This document shows, piece by piece, positions 12,001 to 24,000 of a stretch of DNA of 36,267 bases. Position numbers and translations under genes: made by a program. The notes beneath the pieces are model-generated. The model worked only from the letters and a program-made list of their open reading frames with translations. It did not search any database and had not been told where the DNA came from. The stretch covers positions 1 to 36,267 of the forward strand of contig SXHP01000006.1 of NCBI GenBank assembly GCA_005773165.1, read 5' to 3'. Origin of the DNA: Sphingomonadales bacterium. GTDB lineage: Bacteria > Pseudomonadota > Alphaproteobacteria > Sphingomonadales > Sphingomonadaceae. Within the stretch, counting starts at the first letter, position 1; each line of letters starts with the position of its first letter.

Positions 12001-15000
12001 CTCGCTCGACGTCGCGGCGAGCCCCGTGTCGGCGACCTCGCCCGCGGTGTGCGAGACGAACAGCAATCCGTCGAGCCGCGTGCCGTCGCGACCGAAAGCG
12101 ATCGAATCGGCGGGCGCGTCGAACGTCAGCATCGTCTCCGCCCGCGCGCGATCGGTAAAGCGGACCACCTGCTTGCGGTCGGGCCAGGTCACCGCCCACA
12201 GCGCGCCCGCATGATCGAACGCGAGGGAGCCGACGCGCAGATTCTCGTCGCGGCTCCACTGCTCGAACCGCCCGGTGTCGGGATCGAACACGGAGACGCC
12301 CGCGTTGGTCGACACGAACAGCCGGTCGGTCTCGGGCTCCACCGCGAGCGCGATCGTCACCCCGTCGCCGAACCGGTCGAGCACCGCGCCGGTCGCCGGA
12401 TCTAGCCGCAGCAGCGGTCCGCCGCCGGTCGTCGCCCACAGCCGTCCCTGCCCGTCGAACGCCATCGCGAAAACGGGAACGTCGAGCGTCGCCAGCGGCT
12501 CGCCGACCGCGCCGCCGATCGCGGGCACCCGCCAGATCGTGCCGCGGTTGCTGCCGCCCGACACCAGCACCGATCCGTCGGAGACCTCGACGATCGCCAT
12601 CGGGCCGATCCCCGCGCCGCTGCCCGCCATACCGGTCGCAAAGGCGGAGGCGACGAACGGCGCGAGAACCCGGTCGAACTCGCTCGGCGCGCTGAGCGAC
12701 GCGGCGGCGGGCACCTTCGCCTCGGCCTGGGTGAACAGCGCGTTGGTCGACGGGGTCTCGACCGGCTCGGGCGGCTGGCCGAAGTTGGGCGGAGTCGTCC
12801 CCGGCACCGTCGGCGCTGCGCCGAGATTGACGCCCGAACCGTCGTCGACCGCATTGACCCCGGGCTTGGCCGCCTCCCGGTTGCCCGCGACATCGGTCGC
12901 GAGCGCCAGGAACTCATAGGTCTTGCCCGTCTCGCCCGTGAAGATGCGCGTGCCGCTCGGCTCGGCGAGCTGGCGCTGCCAGATCGCGAAATTGCCGCCG
13001 TTCTCCGCGACATACAGGGTGACGTGCTTGACGCCCGACCCGCCCTGATCGTCGGCGACGCTCCAGTCGATCAGGAAATCGTTGGTGGACCCGATCCGCG
13101 CGGCCTCCATCGTGCTTCCCGGGGCCGCGGCGTCGATCGCCTGGCTCAGCACCGGCGTGTCTTCGGGCGCGAGCCCGTCCATGATCACCCGCGCCGACGC
13201 CACCACGCGGTCGCCGGTCGCCGCCTCGCCGCCCGGCCGGATGGTATAGGCGACGAAGCCCGCGCCGGTCCCGCTCGCGTCGTTAGGCTTCAGCAGCCCG
13301 CGCGTGGCGTCCTGCAGCACCTCGCCGGTCAGCGGGTCGATCGCCTGGAGGAGCCAGCTCGCGCGGCCCGGCGTCTGGTAGAGGTCGAGCACCGCGCTGA
13401 CCCGCAGCACGAAGCCGCGGGTGCGGACGAAATCATATTCCGCCTGAAAGCTCGTCCGTCCATCGGGCACGTCGATCGTGATGTCGCCGATCTTGATGTC
13501 GCCGAAGGTGAAGCTGCGCGCGTCGAGCGACGGATCGAGCTCGGTGACGATCCTGACCTCGTTGACATAGCGCGACGCCCCCGCCGCGTTCTCGAACCCG
13601 ATCGAATACGGCAGATCGGCCTCGGCCGGCAGCCAGCCCGCGGTGTCGAGCGTCTGCGGTCCGGTGATGGAGGCGAGCCGCCCGCTTGTTCCCTCCTGAT
13701 TGAAGTAGCGGCTGAAATCGAGCTCGGCGAATTCGTCGCCGTCGACCGGCGCGGGGCCGTTGATCTGGAAGTCGGCGGGCAGGCCTGCGCCGCGCTGCTC
13801 CCAGGCGAGCCAGGGGACGAAGACCCGGAACGCCTCGAAGCGCGTCGGGCGCGAGAGCCCCAGGTCGTAATCCTCGAACTTGGGCACCGACGGGATCGGC
13901 ACCTCGCCTTCATACTTTTCGCTCTTGCGCGGATCCCAGAATTCGATGTCCGCCATCTTGGTTTCGTCGTGGCCGTAGAGCGTGCGGACTCGCTCGAAGA
14001 AGCCGATGAGGTCGGCGTCGGACCGGATCTCGGTGCCCGCGGGCCCGAACAGGATGCCCGACGCGATCGTCGTCATCAGGCTGACGATATGCGCCTGCGT
14101 CCGGATCGGCGGCAGCGCGCCCTCGGGCCGCAGCAGCCCGGCGGTCTCCAGCGCGGCGAGGTACAGGTTCACCCAGTCCGACTCGCTTGCGGCGAGCGCG
14201 AGCAGCGGCGCGGGGGCGTCGTCCGCCTCCAGGATCGCGATGCGCATCTCGCGCGCGCGCGCCGACTGGAACCCGACGAACTCCGCGCGCGACATCGTCG
14301 TCGCGGTCGCCAGGATCGCGAAGCGGTACGGAATGAACGGGATTTCGTCCTTGCTCGGGACCGCGGCGTTCTGTTGGTACATGTCGACGAAGTCGATCTT
14401 GTCGAGCTCGGCCGCGAGACCCGGGGAGATATCCGCCGCCTTCGCCTTGACCCCCGCCCACCATTCGTCGAGCCCGCCCTCGCCCCCCGCCAGCTTGTCG
14501 TCCAGGTCGGGGAAGGACCGCGCCATCTGCGCGCGGAACAGCTCGAACGCGCGGTCCGCCATCGCCTTCAGGCCGGGATAGGTCGACAGGTTGAAGGTGA
14601 ACCCCGCAAACCCGTCCGCCGCTTCGTCGAACAGGAAGCCCGAGGTGAGGAGCTGACCGTTGGTGTTGGTGATCGACTCCATCCCGATCCACGGCACCCG
14701 CGCATTGTCGCTCCCTGCCGCGCCCTCGGGCACGCCGCGGACGTTGGTGTAGAAGTCGAGGAACGGCAGTCCGTAGACGTACGGGTTGAGGTGCAGCTCG
14801 GGCACCGCAAGCTGGAAGAAGGTATAGGGCGCGTCGACGTTGCTGATGTTCTGCAGCGCCACCGAATAGGTCGCCTGATCGCCCGCCAGGATGACGCGCG
14901 GCCCGCCGACGCCGATCGACACGTCCGCCTCGATCGCGCGCTCGACCAGGAAGCGATAGGGCTCCACCGCCTCGCTGCCGTCGGGGTTGATGACCTTGAC

Positions 15001-18000
15001 GTCGTACAGACCGTGCGGCGCCCCGGTGAAGTCGAAGGTCGCGATGATCGTCGCGCTGTCGACGACCTTCCACGTCACCGGCTCGAACTCGGCGATGTCG
15101 GGCCGGGCGAGCTTGACGATCGCGTCGGGGTGGAATTGCGCGCCGGTGATCGTCGTCGTGACGTACTTGGCGTCGCCGCCGGTGTCGGTCGCGATGCCGG
15201 TGATGACCAGGGGCAGCAGATCGGCGACCAGCGTCACCCCGGTCCCGTCCGCATCGCCGCTGTAGCCGCGGACCAGGACGTAATACGTGCCCGGCTTGGT
15301 GTCCGGCACGATCGCGGTCAGGCTCTGCGCAAGCGGGCCGACATAGGTCGCATCGAACTCGGCGGAGGTCGGCACCTTGTCGTGCCGCAGGAAGACCTCG
15401 TTGATGCTGCGCTCGTCATCGGCGGTGACGCGGAAGCGCAGCGTCTGATCGGCGGGAACCTCGATCTTATAGAGCCGCTCCTGCCCGGGCAGCAGCGTCT
15501 CGGTGACGGGGATGCCGATCTTCAGCAGATCGACGTCCAGGCTGATCGCGTCGGCCGAGGCGGTGGTGTTGTTCGCCTCGCCGGTCGCCTCGTGCAACTG
15601 GTTGAGCACGTCGGTGCGCACGATCACGCGATACTCGCCGGGCGTGACGCCGGGCAGCGTCGCGTCGAGCGACAGCGAGTAGGTCCCGCCCGCCAGCACG
15701 CTGCCCGAAAAGGCCTGGCGGCCGAGCAGCCGGTCGCCGATGTCCCAGACGGCGTCCTTCGACAGGTAGACCGCATCGGTCCAGCTTCCGGTCGCGACGA
15801 TGTCGCTGGTGTTGCGCACCGTCCACGCGATCGCGGCGGCCTCGCCGGGCTTCTTGCCGTCGGGCACGCTGATCGACTCGACCTGGATGTCGCTCGGCGG
15901 CGGCAGCTCGATCAGGATCGGGTTGGCGGAGGCGCGCGCATTGTCGCGCTCGACCGACTCGAACACCGCGCCGGTCGCGTCGTATCGCGCGGGATCGGTG
16001 ACGACGAAGACGTAATAGGCCTCCGTCCCCAGATCGGTCGGCACGCCGAGGTCGAGCGCGACGTCATAGCTGTCGCCCGCCGCCAGCCCGCCGCGATGCC
16101 GCACGCTGCCGAGGAAGCGGTCCGACGACAGATCCAGAAACGGATCGCGCGACAGATAGATCAGGTCGTCCCATTGCGCCTGCAACGCGGGCGTCGCTCC
16201 GCCCGCGTTCGCCACGGTGTAGCGGACCTGGAACTTCTGCCCCCGCGTGACCCGTTCTGGCACGGTGAGCGCGCTCACCTGCAGGTTGGGCGGAGTGTAG
16301 GGGGTCAGCGTCACCGCCCGCGAGGTGCTGTTGTTGCCTTCGCCCTGGAACTCCTTGACCTTGGCGATCAGGTCGCCGCGAACGCCCTGCAGCCGCGATG
16401 ACAGGGTGCTCTTCGCAAAGCCCGATTCGCTCAGACCGGAGTCCGCCACCGCGATGACGTTGAACGCGCCGGCGAGCTCGAACGGCAGCGTGACGGTCGC
16501 GGTGGCGTAGTAGAATTCGCCGGGCGCGAGCACGCCGCGATGCTCGTTCTCCGCGCGGACGATCACCCCGGGCGACGCCTCGCGGCTCATCAGCCAGTCG
16601 CCTTCGTCGAGCGACGCGTCGAGTGACAGATACACCCGGTCGACCCAGCTCGTCTCGCGGGTCGCCCGGTTGCCGACGTTCTCGACCTTGAAGCGCACCT
16701 CCACCGTGCTTCCCGCCGCCAGCGTGTCGGGGAGCGTCAGCTCGGTGACCTTCAGGTCGGGCTCGCGGTAGACGACGGGGAACTGCGCCTGCCCCACGTT
16801 GCCCGCGGGCAGCTCGAACGCGTTCTTGGCGTAGATGATGTCGCGCGTGGCGTCGTTGTCGCCGCTGCGCAGCGGCGCGGTCCCGAACAGCGCCGTGCCC
16901 TGGACCGCGGTGAAGACGTAGACGTAATATTCGCCCTCGACGCCCGGCGGCATCGCGAACTCGACCGTCCGGCTGTAGCTCGCGCCCGCGCCGAGCGGCG
17001 CATTGGCCTGCGCGACCACCGCGACCTGCGTCGCGCGCTCCCTGATGAAGGTGGGGTCTTTCGAGATCCAGACCTGGTCGGTCCAGTATTTCGTGCCCTG
17101 CCAGATCGCCGCGCCCTTGTTCTGGACGGTGTAGGTAACGCTGGTCTTCTCGCCCGAATAAGCGGGGGCGGTCGGCGCTGCGGGCACGACGCTGGTGACC
17201 TGAAGGTCCGCGGGCGAGTTGGTGACCCGGGTGGGCGCGAAATTCTGGTTGTCGAGCGGGGTGCCGTCGCGCAGCGAGGCGCTGACGATCACGTACGTCC
17301 CCGCCGCCGCCGGATTGAGCGTGAATGTGCGCGTGTCGGTGTAGCTCTCGCCCGGATCAAGCGCGCGCAGATTGTCGAAAGAGCCGAGCTTCCACCGCTC
17401 GGTCGCCTGCTCCAGCGTCGGCGCGTTGGCGAGCCAGAGGTCGTCCTGCCACCCGTCCGCGGTCGCCTCGCCGCGCGCGACGACCGACCAGGTGACCGTG
17501 AACTCGCCCCCGCCGATGCCGGTCGCCTGTGCGATGACCCCCGTCGCGCCCTCGATCTTGGGGTCCTCCACCCGCACGTCGGGCTTGGGCGAGGCCTGCG
17601 GCGGGGTGCCGACGATCGCGATCGCGCGCGCGCGGTAGTTGCTGCTGTTGATCTCGCGCGGGTCGTCGGGGTTGACGTTGATGTCGAGCGAATCCTCCAG
17701 CAGCGTCGCATAGGGATCGACCCAGGGCATGATGTAATAGGTGCCGGAGACGACGCTGTCGGGCAGCGTCACCGTCAGCTCGCGGTCGTACCCCGCGTCG
17801 CGCGCCAGGATGCCGCCCTCGTACGCGATGGAGGTCAGCAGCACGTCGCCCTGCCCCGGGTGCGGCCGGTTCTTGTCCTTGGTCAGCCAGATCTGCTCGG
17901 TCCAGCGGCCCAGGTCGGTCGCGCCGCTGCCGCGGTTGGTGACGGTGTAGCGCACCTGGACGTCGTTGCCCTCGAACGCCTGCGCGGGCGCGACCACCGT

Positions 18001-21000
18001 GTCGACGACCAGGTCGGCGAACGGGATCGGATCGACGTAGATCGCCTTGGCGGTGACGTTGCTTGCCACCGTGTCGTTGGGCCATTCGTCGACGGCGCCG
18101 CCGCTGTCGGTCTGCACCAGGACATAGACCGTGCCGCGGAACCGTTTGGGGATCGTGAACACGCTGGAATCGGTGCGGTACGCGGCCAGGCTCTCCAGCG
18201 CGGTCTGGTTCGCGTGGGTCGACACCAGGATGTCGTCGGTGGTGATCTTGTCGTCGAGCGACAGATAGACCCGGTCGGTCCAGGTGCCGTTGGCCGCGAC
18301 CAGCCCCTGATTGACGACCTGGAACGCGATCGACGCGGTGCCGCCCGCGCCGACCCGCTCGGGTGCTACGATCTCGGCGACCTGCAGGTCGGGGCGCGGC
18401 AGGACGGAGACGAGGATCGGCTGGTCGTCGACCGATCGGTTGTTCGCCTCGCCGGTATGCTCGTACACCTTGTCGTCGGCGTCGGTGAGGACGACAATCT
18501 CGAACCGGTCGCTGGTCTTCGACGGCAGCCGCATCTCCTCGCGCCGCGTATAGCTCTTGCCCGCTTCGAGCGGCCCCGTGTAGCTGTAGCTGCCGATCAG
18601 CGTCCCCGCCCCCGCCTCCCCCGCCTTGCGCAGGTAGACGCGGTCGACCCAGCTCCCCTCGGCGTCGGTCAGCCCCGCGTTGCGCACCGTCCAGGTGACG
18701 TCGATGACGCTGCCTTCCACGCCGGTCGCGGGCGCGGTGATCGCGTCGACCACCAGGTCGGGCGGCGGCGTCAGGCTGATCTGGATCGCGTTCGACGCGG
18801 TGCTGTTGTTGCCCGTGAACACGAATTCATAGGGCGAGCCGCCCGGATTGGTCGATCCCGGGACCTGAACGACGACACGGTAGCCGCCGTCGAGCCCGTC
18901 GGGCAATTCGAACGACGCGGTGCGGTCGTAAGCGTCGCCCGCGGCGAGGAAGCCGAGGTGATTGACGCTCCCCAGCGTGATCCGCCCCGTCCCGTCGGCG
19001 CGCTCCAGAAAGACCGTGTCGAACCAGTCGCCGTCGTTGGTCAGCCCGATTCCGCGGTTGGCGACACGCCAGGCGACGTCGATCGACGCGCCCGACATCG
19101 CGGCGGCGGGCACCGCGACGGTCTCGACGACCAGATCGGCCCAGGCCGTCGGCGATATGTCGAAATCGCCCGGCATCGCGGTGCGGTTCGCGTCCGCGCC
19201 GTTCTCGAACACCGTGTCGCCCGAATCCGCGCGGACGAACAGCGTGTAACGGCCGTAGAAGCCCGGCGGCAGGATCAGGTCGGCGCTGCCGCGATAGCTC
19301 TCCCCAACGCCGAGCGCGCCGGTGCGGACGACGCTGCCCAGCACGATGTCGTCGGCGTCGCCCAGCGTGTCGTCGCGCGAGGCGACGATCGTGTCGGTCC
19401 ACGTCGACGTCGCGCCCGCGCCGGTGCCCGCGTTGGTCACCGTCCAGCCGATCGTCACCCGCGCCGGGTCCTGGATCGTCCGCGCCGGGCCGGTGACGCC
19501 GCTGACCACCAGATCGGCATAGGCGGCGAGCGTGACCGCCAGGTCCGCAGCCCCGACGTTGTTCGCCTCGCCCGCGCCCAGCTCGCGCACCGCGCCGCCG
19601 CTGTCGCTCGCCAGCAGCAGGCGATAGCCCCCCGTGGCGTCGATCGGCAGCACGACCGAGAGCAGACCCTCATAGTCCGCCCCGGCCGCGAGCCCTTCGG
19701 TGCGGGCGAGCTCGCCCAGCTTGACGTCGCCCGCCCCGATCACGCCGTCGCGCGACAGCCACAAGGTGTCGGTCCACCCCAGCCCCGGCGCGGTCGCGCC
19801 CGAGCCGTCGTTGCGCACTCGCCAGCGCACCTCCGTTGTCGTCCCGGACGTCGCGGTGCCCGGCCCGCTTACGAGATAGGGCACGAGGTCGGGATGGGTC
19901 AGCGTCAGCACCGACCCCGCGTTCAGATTGTCGGTCTCCTGCCCGCCCTCGAACACCTGCGACGCCTGATCCGCGCGGACCAGGATGCGGTACGCGCCGT
20001 CCGCCAGGTCGGGGACCACGACGGACTGCACCACCGTATAGCTCGCGCCCGGATCGAGGCTGAACGTCCGCGCGACCGTAGCGAGCGCGGTGCTGCTCGT
20101 CAGCGTCGTGCCCGCGCCGATCGCGATCCGGTCGCTCCACGGCGCGGTCGCGGCGACCGTGCCGGTGTTGCGGACGACGTAGCGGACCTCCACCGTTTGC
20201 CCCGGAACCGCGCCCGCGGGAACCTCCACGCTCTCGACCACCAGATTGGCGGACGGCGCCGCCTGGAGGACCACCGGCTGCGACGCGGCGCGGACGTTGT
20301 CGGCTTCCGCGCCGTTCTCGAACACCGCGACGCCTGCGTCGGTGACGACGAGCAGGCGATAGCTGCCGGTCCGCCCGTCCTGCACGCTGGCGTTGATAGA
20401 GACTGCGTAGCTCTCGCCCACCCCGAGCGGCGCGTCGCGGCGCACCTCGGCGAGAACCAGATCGCCCGCGTCGGGGGTGTCGTCGCTCGACAGCAGGACT
20501 CGGTCGACGAAGCCCGCCGCGGCGATCTCGCCGACGTTGCGCACCCGCCACGACACCGCGAACGTCCCGCCCCCGATCACCGGATCGGTCGGCCCGAACA
20601 CCGCCTCGGTCGCGAGGTTAGCCGAAGGCGAGGTCAGCGTGATCGCGCGCGAGGGCGCGAAATTGTCCGCGCGCGTGTCGGGCTCGAGCACCGCGCCGCC
20701 CGCATCCGCGACCACGCTGATCCGATACCCCCCGACCAGCCCGGTCGGCAGCACGAAGCTCGCGCTCGCCGCATAGCTGCCGCCCGCCGCCAGCGGATCG
20801 GCGCGCGGAACTTCGGCGAGCGTCACGTCGTCGGCGTTGCCGAACACCCCATCGCTGCTCAGCACGACCCGGTCGACCCACCCCGACGTCGTCGCCGCGC
20901 CCGCGTTGGCGACGCTCCAGCCGACCGTGATCGTGTCGCCGCCGCGCGCGCTGTCGGGCGCGGTGATCCCGCTCGCGCGCAGGTCCGCATAGACCCGCGC

Positions 21001-24000
21001 CGCGACCGCGCCGGTCACCTCACGCGCGTTGTTCGCTTCCGCGTTGATCGCCGCTGCGACCTCGCGGACGGTTCCGCTCGCCCCGAATGCGCCCTGATCC
21101 GCGATCACCGTCACACGAAGGTCGCCGACCGCGCGCTGGCCCTGCGGCAGCGCGAAGGCGAAGCTGTGCGCCCGCGCCGCGCCCGCGGCGAGCCCCGCGG
21201 CGGTCGCGACCGCGGTGTCGAGCAGCACCTCGCCCGTGTCGACGTTGCGCACGAACACCCGGTTGCTCCACCCGCCGAGCGTCGCGGCGGTTCCCGCGTT
21301 GACCTCGTTCCAGGTCAGCTGAACCGTGTCGCCCGCCGACAGCGCCGCATTGGCGATCGCCAGGTCGGCGATCTGCAGATCGGGCGCGGAGATCGCGGTG
21401 ACGCGCCCGGCGTTGTTGGTCTCGGCGGTGTCGGTCGGGTTGGCTTCGGCGAAGGCGTCGAGAATGTCGGTGGTGACGACGAACTCGAACGCGCCGGTGC
21501 CGACCAGCCCCGCGGGCCAGGCGAGCTGGTACGACCGGTCGCGCGATCCGTCCGCCGCCAGAGCGTCCGCCGCCGCGACGGTTGCGAGCGCGACCTGCTC
21601 GCCCGTGCTGGTGTTGCGCACCAGGATGCGCTCGCTCCACCCGGTCGGGGTTGCAAGCGTGCCCGCGTTGCGCGTCCGCCACGTCAGCGACACCGCCTCG
21701 CCCGGCCTCCAGCCCGACGCGGGCGACACCGCCAGCCCCTCGACCACCAGGTCGATGAAGGGCGCGAGCGCAGAGGCGACCTCGACCGCGGCGGTGTTGT
21801 TGGTCTCCGCCGTCCCCGTCGTGTTCGCCTCGCTGACGGTGTTGCCGACGTCGAGCGTGACGCTGAAGCTCAGCCGCCCCGCGCCGTCGTTGCCGCGCGG
21901 CAGGGCCAGCGTCGCCGCGCGCGCGCGGCTGCCGCCGGCGGCGATCGCGCCGCCGGGATCGTCGACCAGGATGTTGCCGATGATTTCGCCGGTGTCGAGG
22001 TTGCGGACGATGACGCGGTCGGACCACGTCGCCGCGGTCGGTCGCGTGCCGTCGTTGCGGACCGTCCAGCCCACCGTCACCGTCGCGCCCGACTGGATCG
22101 CCCCCGCCGCGCTGACGGTCACGTCGACCGGGCGCAGGTCGGGCGAGGGCGTCGATTCGGTGTCGATCACCACCGGCGCGGTCAGCGGGTTCTCGAACAC
22201 GTTGAACCCGAAGGTCGACACCTGCGCCGCCGAGTAGATGCGCCCCTCGATCAGCAGCGTGTAGGTGCCCGCGTCCTTCAGCGTCAGCGTGTCGACATCG
22301 CCGAAGCCGGTGTAGAAGATCTGCTCGCCCGCCGGACCGATCAGCCGCCACGTCGCCGATCCGTTGGCGAAAGCCTGCACGTCGAAGAAGAAGCGTTGTC
22401 CCGCCGCGGCGGCGAAGCGATAGATCTCGGTTTCGGAGCCCGGGCTCAGCGTTCCCTCGACGCGGACGCCTGGGGTGATCGCGGTCGCCGCCGCCAGGTC
22501 CGACACCCGGATCGCGTAATCGGCCGCGGAGGTTCCGGTCGACGTGATCTTGAGCGTGTACGCCCCCGCGGGCGCGAGCAGCACGGGGTTCCCGTTCAGG
22601 TCGTAGCTGTCCGAACTGACGAAGTTGCGCGTCGCGACCTCGCCCTGCGGGCCGGTGAGCGTCCAGACGAGCGCGTTGTTCTGGGTGAGCGGGTCGACGT
22701 TGAGCAGCGTTGGGCGATCGAGCGTGAACGAAAGCAGCGCCGACTGCCGCGGCTGCGTCAGCGTGCCCGACGCGGTCGCGCCGAGCGTCAGCGCACCCTG
22801 CTGGTCGACGATCCGCGTCGCCTGGAAGCGATAGTCGGTCTTGCCCCCCGAATAGACCTCGCCTTCGAACAGCAGCGTATGGACGCCGGTCTTGGTCAGC
22901 GTCACCGGCCCCACGTCGGTGTAGTAATTGGTCAACGGGAAGGCGAGGCGGCCGTCGGGGTCGATCAGCTTCCATGTTCCGCTGCCGGTCACCGCCTGAA
23001 TGTCGAACAGCATCCGGTCGCCCGCGGTCGCGGTGAAGGCGTAGAGGTCCGTCTCGCTCGCCGAATCGAGCGAACCGCTGGTCGGCGCGCCGAGCGCGAG
23101 CGGGGTCGCTGCGCCGAGATCCAGCATGCGGAACGCGTAATTGCCAGTGATCTCGCCGTCCGCATCGACCGTGACGACGTAATCGCCGGGCGCTGCGAAG
23201 AAGGCCGACGCATCGCTGCGATAGCCTGCGTCGGCGACATGGAACTGGCGCGTGTCGATCGTCCCCTCGGGGCCGGTGATCGTGTAGCGGAAGCGGCTGT
23301 CCTGGAGCAGGCTGTCGAACACCAGCCGCGTCGCGGCGGTCAGCGTGAAGCGGTGGCGGTCGCGCTCCCCCGGCTCCCCGATCGCGCCCGACACGGTCGC
23401 GCCGAGCGTCATCGCGGCGTCGTCGTCCGCGATATCGACCACCCGAAACGCGAGCGTCTGCGGCGCGGTGGTCCCGACCCGCCCCTCGATCAGCAGCGTG
23501 TAGCGCCCGGCGAGCGGCAGCACCGGCTCCTCGACGTCGTTGATCGCGGTCGGGCCGAACACCACGCGCCCGTCCGGGCCGATCAGCCGCCAGACGGGAT
23601 CGCCCGATCCGCTCAGCCGGTCGAGAAACAGCTTCTGCCCCGCCGCCGCGTCGAAGCCGTAGAGCGCGGTGCGGTTGCCTGGGTCGAGCACCAGGTTTTG
23701 CGTCGCGTCGAACGCGATCGGCGTCGCCGCGGCGAGCGTGGCGAGGCGGAAGGCGTAGCTCCCCGTCGAAGCGCCGCTCGCCGATACGAGCACCTCGTAC
23801 GCGCCCGGCGCGAGCATCATCACCGGGTTCGCGCCGTTGTTCGCGGAATCGGTCGCCGTGAAGCTGCGCGCGTCGCCGGTCTGGGTCGCGCCGACGATCT
23901 GCCAGCGCAACGCCGAATTGTTCGTCAGCGCGTCGAAGACGACCGCGGTCGACTGCGTGACGGTGAAGCTGTGGCGGTACACTCCGCCAGCGCGCTCGAC

